DNA of 64,000 nt, from NCBI GenBank assembly GCA_029204225.1, contig CM055113.1, forward strand, positions 21,349,798 through 21,413,797, read 5' to 3'. The notes beneath the pieces are model-generated. The model did no database searches. It saw only the letters and a program-made list of their open reading frames with translations, and was not told the origin of the DNA. A program made the translations under genes and the position numbers. This document shows positions 23,046-36,123 of this stretch, piece after piece (positions within the stretch are counted from its first letter, which is position 1; every line of letters starts with the position of its first letter). Source of the DNA: Diphasiastrum complanatum (Eukaryota > Streptophyta > Lycopodiopsida > Lycopodiales > Lycopodiaceae).

Positions 23046-25140
23046 TTTTTGTTTCCACCATTACTTTCTCCTATTTTCGACAGTCCACCCCATTTATAAT
23101 GGTGTTCAAAAAATCTCCCTTCAATTCGCCACTTTGTCACCCTTCAACTTGGGTTTTGTCATTTCATGTACCTATTGTCCTTTGCCTGCCAAATGTCTTG
23201 GATTTTGTGGAAACCCCCCCCCCCCCCCTCGCTTGTCATATTTTTGCTTTTCATGATTGCCTCCTTTTTCACTTTTTCTTTCCCATGATTGGGTCCTACC
23301 CACCACTGAATCTTTGACACTTGCAAAAAGATGAATCTTGTCATTGATTACCCATAATTCTCCTATTTTTCCACCACTGAAATGTTGATACTTCAGTGCC
23401 TATTTCCCATGTGCCTATTGTTGAAGGGCTTTGAAGGGCTAGTAACCCATTAATGCTCATTTATTATAGTATCAATCCATTGGTTGTTTGCCACTTCGTG
23501 AAAAGCAAATTCCCTTTGCCATTTTCAACTTTCCTTGGAAAACTTCATCCAAGCTAAGGTAAGGGCGCTCTTTGGCCTTGACTTGTATTTTCTATTTGTC
23601 AGTCCTTTTTGTCGACAACCACCATGATACTATATTTTAGTGCTGCAAATTCTCATGCTTCCATTTCCACATTTTCAATTCCCGAATTCAAAGGTCTAAT
23701 TTTTATTTCATTTCTCTAGTATTTTGAACAACTATAGATTATTGTCATGTCAATTCTTCTAAATTTTTCTGACTGTTTCAAGTGACAGGGTTCTACATTC
23801 TCTAAATTGCCGAACTCCTCTGGGTGACAGACGAGAGCAATCCTGAGCCAAAACTGTCCATCCTTGAAAAAAAAACATGTTTTTCTATTAATCAAAATAT
23901 TATGCAGTACATTGACATAGTGCTCGACATTGCCGACATTTTCACTTCCGAGCCAATTCTAAGGCCATAAAACTTTTGAAGAGCCACATTCAGGTGGGCT
24001 GGGATCTATTTCTAGATAAACCGGTGTTTTTCGCTCAGAATACAAAAACCAATATTTGTCTAATATTTTTCGACAGTTCCTAAAATCCATATCAAGACCT
24101 CCTTTCCTACTATCTAAATTCTTTCTAGCCACTTTTAAGGGTGGGCTGGGACCCCATTTTTAGTCTTCATTCTGTATCATAATATTGTCGGTATCCAAAT
24201 ACACATCCTGCAGATTTGTGAAATTTTTGTACATATTAGCCCAATTTTTGGTGACAAAAATTTGACTAATACATATATATACAAAATTTCACCTAGTTCC
24301 TCTTGACAAAGCAAGACTGAAACCCTTTGAAGCATTTATTCATAATCCAAGAAGGTAAAATAAAGCTGAAAAGTAAAATATAGTACCGAAAAAGCACCAT
24401 AAAGCATAACCACTTGCAAGACGTCTAGCTAATACCTACCACCATCCCACAACAAAAAACTGCACGAGTTAGTATAGTGGGGAAGACAGGTGTCATAGTC
24501 GAGCGTCAGTTGTTATCCATGTCCAAAAGAAGTTATACTACTTAACAGCCTGAATAGCATTTTTAAATCATAGTCATGTCTTCCCAAGTAATTGAAATAT
24601 TTTTAGCGATAAGCCAAGCCCAGCCCTAATATTACCATATCAGGGCTTGTGCCATGCTGGTTAGTTTATGGGCAATTGGTCCATATCAGTTAGTATTTAT
24701 TTTTGAACAGTGTATGAATAGTTTTAACCACTTACATTTTGGTAGTAGGCTGCTGTAGTAACAAAAAGATGCTACATTATCACAAATCATCGATGATAGT
24801 TCAGTATCAAATGGTGAGACTCTTTTATGAGATAACCTGAATGCTTGAAAAGACATATAGAAGTATCATTTGAGTACAAGTTCACATGGTGGAACGTTGT
24901 CCCATAGCATTGAATCCCTGAAGCATTCTTGTAAGCAAACTTTTGTGATGAACAATGATGAATTTAAAGCACCTTACTGTCCATCGCTGAAACAACAAGA
25001 TGAATGCTTAAAAAATCTTCATTAAAAGATGACTAATGGGACCTACTATCCATCGCTGGATAGGAGGTTTATTAGTCACATAATAGACAATTTGCAATTT
25101 TGTGTAAGAGCCTACTGACCATCGCTGGCCATGTCTATAC
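23046..25140. other. Unassigned DNA with a 15-C run
   Basis: AT-rich spacer between the inverted LTR-family copies. It contains a C homopolymer (23214-23228) and, at 24970-25130, three spaced copies of tccatcgctgg-like sequence. No supportable gene. Confidence 0.35.
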
Positions 25141-25149
25141 ATTTGTTTA

Positions 25150-25450
25150 GAGCAAAAATATGATTCATACAGAGGGATTTATCATATCCCTTGGCAACTA
25201 GTCTTGTTTTACAATTGTTCATACTACCATCTTGATTAAGCTTGATCTTAAAGACCAATTAGCAAGTAGTAACATTGTATTTGATGGAGGATCAATAATT
25301 TTACAAGTATCGATCTCAAGCAATGCGTCATACACACTCTTAATTGCATCAAATCACCGTTTTGTTGTTAAAGTTTCATTCAAACTCGAAGAAACATCAT
25401 CAAAATAGTAATAAAGGCTTTGCGTTTGCTTTTTGTCAATAATCAGATAA
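25150..25450 (-). pseudogene. copia RT N-terminal remnant
   Basis: On the minus strand the frames read DAIKSVYDALLEIDTCKIID and, shifted, NQDGSMNNCKTRLVAKGYD, matching the copia integrase-RT junction (KYKxxGSIxRxKARLVAKGY). Stops and shifts make it non-functional. It sits between the two inverted LTR-family copies. Confidence 0.6.
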
Positions 25451-25718
25451 GCAATAACATTCATACACCATAAGCAATCACTACAAGGAGGAAAAACAAC
25501 ACACATCATCACTATTCTTCTGCCACGTGGCAAATTAGAATTGGTGTGTGTTCACTCCTCTGCTGCTCGAGAGAGAAAAAAAAAACTAGGAGTTGACTAA
25601 TAGACTACCCTACAGCTAATTGCAGCTGGTAACAGCAAAGTACATTGTAAACAGTAACAATGAAGTTTGTCATTGATTTCTAACACTTTTGTCAACAAAA
25701 CAGTAGTGATAGAAATCA

Positions 25719-26899
25719 CGTCCAATGCATGACTATGCCTATCAAATTGAACAAAACAGTAGTGATAGAAATCACGTCCAATCTTTAGCAACTAACTTTC
25801 GCTAGATAATAAGTGATTACGTAGCCAAACATAAAGTATTGAATTCTCAGACAATTTCTATCAGTTACAAAAGCAATACAGAGATGCATGCATTATGACA
25901 TAAATTGAATGCAATAAAAAGAATAGTATTCATTCAGAAAAATAAAATCAGATGCTAATGAGCGCAAGACAATAGCGGATGAAAACCGTGCACTCTAAAG
26001 CTATCTTTGAGTAACTAAGAATAAGTTTGAAATAAGCAACTCTGCTGATAAGCAGTAGCACAATAGCAACTCTAAAATAAATCTCTAAAAGACTGAGCTG
26101 GAATGCTCAAGAGAGTTCAAGCTTGAAAGCTTGATAGAGAGCTAACTACAACACTTTATGATTGTGAATGATCTGCTTGATGAGAGTGCAGGAAGCGTCG
26201 TGTAATAACACTTAGCCCCATCACAATTCACAATAACATTTCAGATCTTGATCATTGATAATGAGATGTATGAACAGCTGATTTATACTAAGTATTTAGG
26301 TCTTCAAATGCAACTGCCAGTTGGCTGGAGTCCGCTGGCATTCATCCAATTCCTTCTCAGAAATTGATTGCTTATAAGCGGTGACAATTGTCGTGTTTGC
26401 ATAAATGAACTAAAACTGTCACTCTGCAGAACTAAAACTGCCACAGGCGACAATGTCGCAAAAAGGCGACAGTGTCCTAAAATCTTATTTTCTTCATTTT
26501 GAGGTAGCCCCACACTTTGCCAAAGTCATTTCCTTAACATTTGAGGCACTATGAAAAACGCAAAAAATGCGACTTTGCATATTTACTCGTAATTCCTGAC
26601 AGGCGAAAAACGCAAAAAAGACGACACTGCATTTTTACACGGGATTTTTGACAGATGATAGTGTCACTAAATTGCGAAAAAGACGACACTATAATTTTAC
26701 TCGTAATGGCGACACTGTCAGGATTGTAGAGAGAGAAAATACGACAATGTTGTCAAACTCTGTGTATTTCTACAGACTGTGTAAAAACACTTGTAAATCT
26801 GCATTGTATAAAAACACGAGAAAATCTGCAGAACTGGATAAACAATGGATGAGGATTAAAACCGATTAGTCGATTAGTAAGAAGGAGAATAATCCAACA
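25719..26899 (-). mobile_element. LTR-family L copy 2, inverted relative to copy 1
   Basis: On the minus strand it starts TGTTGGATTATTCTCC (26899), the same start as the solo LTR at 44851, and runs to the gcatagtcatgcattgg landmark at about 25719. Beyond that a 59-bp block containing gacgtgatttctatcacta is repeated (to about 25680), so the 3' end is disturbed. No matching target duplication was found. Non-coding. Confidence 0.82.
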
Positions 26900-28640
26900 A
26901 GGGCGGCTGCAAGAGCAATGATGTTTCATATCTTCTCGCCAATAATTTCAATACCTTGTTTTGGAATGCGTTTGAAGCAGAATTTTGTTTGTTGTTGCGA
27001 TCCGATCGGTTTTGGAAAGAATAAGTGGTGGTTGTAGCCATCATGCTTGGAGATGAAGATGATAACGGGGACCTAGAGATAGCGATGATGAGAAGAGTTT
27101 GGTACCAGACAAGGTTGTTGATGGATGCACTGCAACAATTGCTCTTAAAGATGGAAGGAAAATGATGATGGTTGTGGGTTTTCTGATGAATATCTTATAG
27201 AGTTTTATCACACATCTTTTTGCGCAGGATGTGTGAGAGAGAAGGATGATAAGATCGTTTTTCCTTAGAGAATGTGGAACATGCCTGTAACGTCCATGGA
27301 GCTGCCTGTTGCTGGATACGTACCTCGAGATTCTGCATTACATAAGTCATTTTCTGATGCAACTGGGCGTTTGTCTAAGGCTCATGTAGATGCGTAGTGA
27401 AAGGATGTTATTTCTCAGTAGCATGTGCTTCATCAGTAGCGAAAGAGAGAGCTTACTTAGTAGGTACAGGCTAGCGATGCAATTTTTTAGTAGTTGAAAT
27501 GTTGAGTTTATTTACTTGAAGTTATATTTGTTCGAGACGGTTTTTGCTGATGTTTACATTCATATCTCCAGTTTGTTTTATTTGTGGTTGTGTGCTAAAA
27601 GTTGAGCAGATAAGCAGAAATGAAAATATCTCGTTTGTGTTTCAAGAGATGCACATAGAGTTTAAGGAAGGAGCGATTTCGTTTGCTTGCTAACCTCTCT
27701 TTCTTTGGAAAAGATGTTGTTTCTTTCTTTTAAGAATAGATTCATGTGTGGGTTCTGTTATATTTGCATGAGAGTTCACATGCTTATTTTTATTTTTATT
27801 TTTTTTGGATAGGTCTCTTGCTGATGCCTCAATAATATGAATTGCTTTAACTTTGAGCCTTGGACTGCATGAGTGGCCATTAGTAATATGACATGTAGAC
27901 AGTCGTAAAGCACGAACATGCAAACTTGCATGCTTTGTAGGAAAATGAAGATCACCCATGGAGATAGGAAAAAGAACTCTTACATGCATTGAGAAAAGCA
28001 ATAACTATGTCATTCTCCATCCTTAACATGCAAAACTGCATGCTTTGTGGCAAATTGCATCACCCTTGTGTAATGCTTATATATATGAGCAATACTTGTT
28101 TGTGCGTAAGTGTTTGAGAATGGTGAGATTATGTGTGATAATTTGAAGCACAAATACCTTTTTTGTTAGAAATTTTATTCCTTAGATCTTGAAAAGCAAA
28201 AGATGCTTGTTTCATTTCTTTCATAATTGTCTACATTCTTGTTTGATTTCGCGAATACATCTTACCTCCAAATATTTTGACTTTAGTTGTATTCACATTG
28301 TTGAATGTTATAAGTTAGCTCTCTATGTTCGGTTGCTTCTTTTTATTGGGACCGAAACACGTGGCAAAGGTGCTATGATGTTGTGTGTTATCGTTATGGC
28401 AGATCACAAAACAAGTGGCAAAGGTTTTTTGGTGTTGTTGGCACAGGGGAAAGCTTTGGCCCCATGCCAATAAAGTTTTGACACATGGTCGTTTCAAATT
28501 TCGGGCAAAGCGGGCATGGTTAGCACGGTGCCTGCGAAAGAATCTAAATTTCGATGATTTTTTTCTCAGTTCCCCGCACACGCACAAATTTTGAGTGAAC
28601 TAATTTTTTTGCGAGCCTCCATAATCATAGGTCCTCACAC
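26900..28640. other. Unassigned DNA, possible gene-derived fragment at 27280-27400
   Basis: A frame at about 27283-27400 reads ELPVAGYVPRDSALHKSF, ending at a stop soon after. It looks protein-like in composition, but I do not recognise it and no exon structure is visible. The rest shows only AT-rich DNA and short repeats around gcaaacttgcatgctttgt (27915 and 28030). Confidence 0.3.
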
Positions 28641-28644
28641 AAAG

Positions 28645-28875
28645 GATATAGGCAGTTGCTTGTGCCCGTCAATGATAGGCAATGGGCACTTACCCTCTAA
28701 AAGTGTTTATAAAACCTATTTAGCTTTTCCTCTTGCAAATTGCTTGTGCCTGTCGATGACGGGCAACGGACACTTACTTACTCACAAAAAGTGTTTATAT
28801 AGTTTTGGAAGCTATGTTTTTTTTACTATTTTTTTTAAAACCTATTTAGCTTTTCCTTTTGCAAATGGGTGACGT
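28645..28875. repeat. Imperfect tandem duplication, ~85-135 bp units
   Basis: Two units contain gcttgtgcccgtcaatgata / gcttgtgcctgtcgatgacg, then gggcaacggacacttac and aaagtgtttata, and each is followed by aaacctatttagcttttcct. It lies about 0.7 kb upstream of the INCENP leader. Confidence 0.7.
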
Positions 28876-29059
28876 TTTTTGCCGGCAAAGCATAACATTC
28901 TTAATGGCACCGCACCTCACACATTCTCTGTCTAAAATAATTTTATAATATATAAATAAATAAACTAATTACATTAAGCACAGATAGATTTAATTAATTA
29001 ATTTATTATTTTAAAAACTATTATATTTTCATTTATGAGTTTTTCTTTTTTTTTTCCAA

Positions 29060-29646
29060 GATCAGCATAGCCACTGGCACCAGCCTCCGTGCCATCGATA
29101 GACCCTCTGGTGCCAATGACCCCGTCAAATTAGCCACGTGACCTGGGTGTGGCTTAACCACACGATCGATTTTCCTTCCGCCCACTTGGATGATAGCCAC
29201 GCGTCTAGAAAAGGTCCTAGCAAGCGATCAGTAACACGTGGCTTAATCGTGATGCTCTTGCGAGTATCCAACGGTTGTCGCGTAAAGATCCTAGCGTGCC
29301 ATTGAGCTGCCTTCCCAACGGTTGTCTTTTCAAACCTACTCGCTCTTCTCTTCTCTCTTCTCTCTGTTTCTGTGGCAGCAGCAGCGAGAAAGAGAGAATT
29401 GATCGATCGCTATGGAAAATTTCTGTGTCTGGGAGGAGATTTACTCGCATGGCAGAAGCATAGATGATGATGATGATCGCAATTAGCTTCAGATTGCTGT
29501 TATCCCCAGCTGGGTCAGTCTCTGGTTTCCGGCCATCTCTGAAACAATGCATCTAAGGTCAAGCAATGCAATGAGTTAACATGTTTGGACAGTAGCAGCA
29601 GAACAGAAACTGCTGCTGTGGGTTTGCCAGAGAAGGCAAAGCAGAC
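29060..29646 (+). promoter_or_regulatory. Probable INCENP promoter and 5' leader with upstream ORFs
   Basis: Upstream of the INCENP ATG a pyrimidine-rich stretch (about 29340-29380, cttctcttctctcttctctc) is followed by short ORFs: 29412-29486 (24 codons, ending in five Asp before R-N) and 29549-29581 (10 codons). At 29150-29300 are CACGTG-related sites (acacgtggc) and two caacggttgtc copies (29269, 29317); cAACGG is the core of the plant MYB3R-type M-phase element, which would suit a mitotic gene. The regulatory meaning is inference; no TATA box is obvious. Confidence 0.45.
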
Positions 29647-32600
29647 ATGGAAGAAATGCGGATTCATTTTCTTCTGGAGAGCTTTGACAATGTTGTGCTG
29701 GAGTATAGGCAGCAGAAGAATTTCTTCATGGCAACAGCTCATGCTATGGTGGACGTCTTGAAGGTGCCACCGGCTATGGAGCCACATGAGCAGAAGAAGA
29801 AGAAGAGGAGGGCTGTATGTAGCTTGATCCAACCGTATCCATGTAGCCCTGGAAAGGAAAACAGATGTGATCAAGAAGGCGGGCCTCTGCAGGAAGCTTT
29901 CCTCTTGAAGTCACAAAGCAGAAACAAGGCAGTGCCTTCTAAGGGTATCTGTCACCCACGTAATCTCTCTGCTGGAATGGAATCAATGGAGATAACACAA
30001 ATAGAGGAGAGGATAGAGCTGCCAGACTCGTCCAAATTCCCGCTTGAAAAAGCGTCAAATGCAGGGGGACTGAAGGTGTGTGTGGATTTAGAAGACTCGA
30101 GTGATTGTTCGGTGAACTTGCCAGATGACCATAGTGGCAAGAAATCCCCTTTTAAAGTAAAAAGACAAGCGGGTTTGCGAAAACAGCAGCCAGCAAGATC
30201 TAATGTGGTGGAGGATAGAAGCTTTCCGACAGCAGAAGTGCCTATTGCTGAGACAAATCAGCGTATTACTCGCTCTAGGGCAAAGAATTCTGCAGTTGTT
30301 GCTTCCATTGGGGTCAGCCAGGAGAAGGCAGATTTTAAAGAGGCTAGAGGGCGCAGGGGGAAAGCCAGGAAACCTGTGGAAGTACAAATTCCTAAAGAGG
30401 AGATTTGTCCTCCAGCAAATGGGAACTTCACTGAGGCAGAACAAGAATGTAGGTTGTCCGTACAAATACACAGTTCGCAAAAAGAAAAACCTCTAGCCGC
30501 TCAGTTCTCCCCGAACAAAATGGTGCAATCTGAAGTTCCTGTACCTCTTGAGTTACCCACTTTCCTATCCCATCTTCCTGCTTCACAAGAGGTATGTAAT
30601 GCTCTTCAAGTTCCTTCTGTTGAAGAGCTTGATACAAAAGGATTAGGCACTGACATTAGAAGGGGATCTTGTGCTATTGATCATATAAGGCTTTCTGAAG
30701 CAACCCACTTTGAGGAAGCTTCAGGAGATCATGCTATGACTAGGACTATTGCTGCGTGTGAGGAGGGGAATGATCTTGAAAAGCTTGTCTTTGAAGCTCC
30801 TACTTGCCCTAACACAACAGCTCCACACATGAGCTGCTCCATTCAATCTTTAGATCAAACACCAAAATCACATCAAACTGTTCCTGAAATTGCTATTACT
30901 CAGAAAGATATTTTAGATGGGGAAAAGCTCATATACTCCCCTATAGCATTGCAACCTCATGGTGGCATTTATTACCCTGAAAATTGTGAGTGCGTTCTTA
31001 ACACCCAGGATGGTTCTCACAAATCTTTACAAAAGAATCTCAAGGTGATACAGGATGGTGAGGATAGATTATATTTGGAAGGGGATGAGCTTTTAGCTCA
31101 AGAGCAGATGAATTTTCCCTTGATATTTAATTATGGAGTGGTAGCTCTAAATTCGTGTACAAAAGCCATTGCAGCTGCAGAGCTAGGATCAGAACCCAAT
31201 CAGATGAGTTGCAAAATCAAGCACAGTGAAATTTGTGCAGAACCCTCTCTGGGAAGGAAGAGGACATCAAGTATGAACAGTCATTCAAGGCCAGAGCTAC
31301 AAAATGATGCTGTGAATATGAAAGATGGAAGCCATGTAGAGGCTTCGGAGTCCAAAGTTCCAGGTATGAATCTTAGCACTCCGCAGAATCATCTGATTGA
31401 TCTCCAGGAAAGTCTTCATCCTAAGGAAAGCTCTTCTTGCAATTTGTCTTCAGAGCTGATGAGTTTTACTTTTGGAAATTCCATTGATGGGCACAAGCGC
31501 AAAAGAGGTAACAAGAGTATGTACTGCTCCAAACCTCAAGAAAGTCTAGGCAGAGAGTGGGTTTCTGATAGGGGAAGGACTTGTTTGAAAAAGAGAGATT
31601 GCCGAACTAGATTTGAGAGCACATTTGCTAGGGAGACATGTCTAGATAATAGTGCTGTTGATGTAGTTGGAAGCTGCCAGATAAGCCTTATAGTTCCCCA
31701 TTTAGATGAAATTTCTCCCCATGCCTTAGTGCTGCAGCAAAGAGATGGCCCTTCTAGAGCACCCTCTGACATGGAGATTATTCCACACCCTAAGGCTTCT
31801 TTTAGCAAATATGAGGGCTGCATGGAAGGTTGTGAAATTGAACTACAAGGCACAGATCATGCGCACACGGATCATTTTGGGATAAAATCTTGGCTTGAAG
31901 TTTCGGTGGCTGTGGAGGAGAACTTACAGCAGGAAAGGCCAAGCTTTTTGCAGTTTCAGCACTCACTTGATGAGTTGAATGACTATACTGATGATCATAT
32001 TCCTGCCACTGAACATGGTGTTGAGAATGATGGAACAATCTCAGCTAAGAAGGTTTGTCATCTATTGGAAGAAGAAAAACTCATAACTGCTGATTGTGGA
32101 TTAGAAGCTGAAAACACATGTGATATACTTGATACTGGGCAATTAGTAGCCTCTTTTTTGACATCCCACCAGCCTAATGATGCTCATAAAAATGCAGTGG
32201 AACACTATGTTGACTTCTCAGAGGTTGATGCCAAAAACAAAACATCACCAGTCTTTTTCTCGACAGAGAAAGGTCTCCAAGCACTGCTGGGAAGAAGGAA
32301 GAGAGAGAGGGGATCGACTTCAAGAAACACACCTGTACCTGATGATTTTCGAAGTGTAGGATCTACCATGGCCATTTGTCTGCAGACTCACTCTCAAACT
32401 GCAGCTGAAAATAATTCACCTCTATTTAAGCTTGAAGATTCCCGCAAGCACTCATCACATGGAAAGCAACGCGAGTGTTGCAAGTCATGGGGGTCTTGTG
32501 ACTCTAAATGTGGTCGAACTAGTTTAGAAAACAAAGAGTTGGACAAGGAAAGAACCCTGTGTGACACAGAGAATTTGGAGTTGAATCCAAGAAACACAGA

Positions 32601-35600
32601 ATCTCAGTATTTAAACATGCAATGTATTTTAAGCCCACAAAGTGTGGAAACTGAGAGGCAAGCCGCAGTCTCTTGTAATGCCGTTATTGAGAATGGAAAT
32701 AGTTGCTCTGAACCAGTCCTGATGTCTTCAGACAAGCTGTGCTTGAATAAATATACAGAGGAGCTGCTCAGGTCTCCTCTAATCGAGCTTGCAAAACTAT
32801 GCAAAGATATTGCCACTTCCACAGTTGATACAGATGTTGGATTCCTTCAAGGAAGAGATTCTGGTGTACTAGGATATCAATGTTCAAGTGCAATTAATGA
32901 AGCAGAATCTAGACGTAATCCTGCTTTACTTGAAGATGAAGGCTATACTGCACAATTCAATCAGCGGGATAATCTCTGTGAAGAATTACCCAATTCTCCC
33001 ACTGCGTCTCCTATCACAGGAGTACAAAGCTCAAGAGCAAATCTAGAGCAAGATAGACAGAGAGATTCCCTTCATAAAATCACATTTGAAGCAACTGACC
33101 CGTCCCCAAAATCCATGAGGGACACAGGGAGCTTTGCTTTTTCAATTCAGGAGGATAGATTTGAAGATCTTTGCCCTGCCAGAAGGATTCCATCAAGCCA
33201 ATCCAGAATATTGGATAGTAGCTCTAAAGTGCAGAATACAGCAAGAGAATTGCATGTTGAGACAAAAGCTTCAAATCTAGTTGCTAGTGTCAGATCATTC
33301 CTACCATTTGTTCTTCAACATCAACCTGCAGCGCCCTATCCCAGTGGTACCATCTCTCATTCTGAACTCATTATCCTGAATGGCAAGAGAGGTTTTTGTC
33401 GATATGATTGTTTTTCTCAAGGCTGAATCAAGGCTTAATAATAGTTAACCTGCTAAGTTTAGTTCTTAACTCAAGTGTTGTTTGCTGGGGAGGCATCCTT
33501 TTGGTGAGATTTCCCATGTTCACTTAGCTTGTATCCTTATTCATTGCAACCAACATCTGATGAGACATTGATGCTGAATGAGAATGTGTATATTTCACTT
33601 ATTGAATGCCATTGGATTGCTTTTGATGCTCAAGGAAAGCGAGATGTAAAAGTGAAGGCACTTGACGCTGCCAAAGCTGCTAAAAGGGTAGAAGAAAGAA
33701 GGGAGCAAGAACGAAAAACTCGTAAAATAGAGTTGCTGAAGCGCAATAACGAAAAAACTGTTCTGGACCAGATAGGAGAAGGACAAAATGGTTCAGAAGC
33801 TACAGATAGTCTTAACACCATAGATTCAACTTCACCAACACAGAAAAAGCTGATGGCTCTTCCTGCATTGAAATTAAGTACAGTCAATTCTGCTTTGAGC
33901 AATCATTCAAGAACAGGAGTTGAAGCAAGATGCTTGAAAACGAAACGGCCATTGAATTTGAAACAGAAGCTTGAGAAGGAAAATTTTCTGAAGCTTGAGA
34001 ATCAGCAGAAGAAGAAGGAAGAAGAGTGGAGGAAAAAGGAACTGGAAATTGCTGCGAAGAAAAGAAAGAAAGAAGAGGCAGGAAAGAAGGAAAGAGAGAT
34101 TAAGAGGAGGAAGCTAGAAGAGGTACAGCGCCTGCGCAAAGAGGACGAAGAAAGGCAAAGAGCAGAACTGGAAGCCAAGGAGCGGAAGCGAAAAGCTATG
34201 GTAAAACCTGTATTCTCGATATGCAATGACAAATCTGAATTTGCATGTCAAGAATGCATTGATTTGATGCTCCGATCTGTTTTTGATAGGAGGAAAGTGA
34301 GCGAGAGAAGAAAGCTCTTGAGGATGAAATGAGAAAGCAGCGTCGGATGGAGAGAGAGAAAGAAATCGAACGAAGTCGAAAAGAAAAGCAGGATGCAAAG
34401 GCTGCTTGGCTTGCTGAGAAAGAAGCAGAGAGAAAACGCAAAGAGGAAGCTTTTCAACGCCTCAAAGCTCTGGAAAAAGAGCAGCACTGCAAACCAGAAA
34501 AGGTCAGCAATCTAGGCATAGATGAAGCTTACATAAGTGAATCATAAAACCCGATTTTTTTCTTTACTGCATTCCTCGATGCCTTTTTAGATCAAGCAAG
34601 GGAAATTGGCATTGCCATCTTCGGTATCTGACATTCTTCGCCTTCCTTGCACAGATCACATACAATGCCAATTCTTGTTCCAGAGCTGGATCAGTGGAAT
34701 TAGACACAGAAGCAAAGGGAATATTGGGTGAAAAGCTCATTATCCCATCAACCCATTTGCCAAGCGATGGCAGATCGGTTTCTCAGTCAACAGGCTTGCT
34801 GGGTCCTGCTGTTCGTATTCTTCGGCTTCAAGCAGAAGGATCATCTGGTGGAGCTAAACCTTCTATCATGAAAGTTTCAGGGTTTGGCGAGGCAGCAACT
34901 GCTGCTAACATTCTGACATCAAATTCTACTACACCTATCCGATATGCTAGCAAATGCAAATCAATCACCAATTTGGAAAATGTTCCAATGTACATTAAAA
35001 AATCCGTGGAATCTGCATCTGGCCATACCTCCATGCAAACTGGGCTTGGAGATCCTACTGGTGCATGGAAACCAGTTTCACTCCTTGCTGGTCTGGAAAT
35101 ATCACCAGCAGCAATAGACAGTCCAAGTATGGGACCTCAATCATATGAGATTTCTCCCTACAAGTCTGATGACGATGATGATGATGTAGATGATGATGTT
35201 AGGCGAAAGAAACCAATTCCTTTATGGGCAAGGTGAGTGATGTTTAGCCCCTCCTAGTGATCAAATTTGCATCGATCCACTTTTCTCTTGAACAGAAATC
35301 CATGAATGAAACGACAAATACTAACTCTCAAGTCTGGTTGTGTAGAAAGGAAAACTTGATACCTTTGCTGCGGAGGCAGGCACATATGGATCCTGATCAG
35401 ATTTTTACGAGTGCCAAAACTTGCGACCTTTTCGAAGGTATTAATATTTGCTGAAGCAATTGTTACAGATACCTCTTCTAGAAAATGTGTTTGAAAGCGA
35501 ATGAAAATGTGAATTGAATTCTAGCTGGGCTACTACTGCAAACCGCTTTCTCCAATTCTTTTGCTGAGCTGCTAATAACCTTGTTGCTCATGTTTCAGCT

Positions 35601-36123
35601 TTCTTGATGATGGGTTCTAGAGTCATTTGATTATCATGCATGAATCCATGCCTTTTATAAGGAGGAAGAGAAAATTTGAAGAGTCCCTACAACTCTAATA
35701 GAACTAACTCACTAGTTTATGTGTGTAAAGGCTTTAGGATCACATACTAGAAATGTTCAACATTCCAAAACGTGTCTTGTATAACCTAGACAACCTGATG
35801 CCTGAATTTGGCTTTTGATAAACTCACAAACTACATGACCCCAATGAACTGAAGTTCCTGTCTCTTTTAGGGCAAACATCATTGCAAGGTTGGGAAAAGT
35901 TCTCCTTTAATAGTTAAAATACGTTAAAATTTATATATTTAAAACAAAAAAAAATGATCAAAATTTCTCACATTTGTCTTTGGCAGTGTTTGGAACAACT
36001 GGTTCACGGAAGAGAAAAGACTTTGGACAAAGGAGTGACAGTGGTGACTGGCTTGTTGATCGTGTCAGCTGGAAGGAAGAGATTCAATACAAGAAGCAGA
36101 TTGGATGCTTATATGCTGGATAA
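29647..36123 (+). CDS. INCENP: INCENP-type inner centromere protein (plant WYRD-like), six coding exons
   Basis: Scaffold of the chromosomal passenger complex: it binds and activates Aurora kinase at inner centromeres and the midzone. Exons by GT/AG sites and phase: 29647-33346, 33635-34200, 34290-34502, 34655-35232, 35346-35437, 35987-36123, giving 1761 residues, about the size I recall for plant INCENPs. Residues 1-1230 are a low-complexity, charged region with KKKKRR and RKR clusters, all in one 3.7-kb exon. After GKRDVKVKALDAAKAAKR come about 250 residues dominated by K/E/R, the single-helix/coiled-coil part. Residues 1657-1761 form the IN-box: an aspartate run, RRKKPIPLWAR, KENLIPLLRRQ, then WKEEIQYKKQIG. 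No clear TSS activation motif is seen; RSDSGDW sits roughly where it is expected. Every junction keeps frame and no stop occurs, so the gene looks intact. An upstream N-terminal exon cannot be excluded. Confidence 0.9.

Noticed and set aside
24970-25140. Three spaced tccatcgctgg phrases as a regulatory array
   Set aside because: Too few, irregularly spaced, and flanked by decayed DNA; nothing supports function.
22085-26899. One large DNA transposon with ~1-kb terminal inverted repeats
   Set aside because: The arms match a solo LTR elsewhere in the window with its own ends and target duplication; the spacer contains an unrelated copia RT scrap and no transposase.
29515-34487. Many open frames on the minus strand across the INCENP gene
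   Set aside because: Shadows of the long plus-strand coding exons; no family resemblance.
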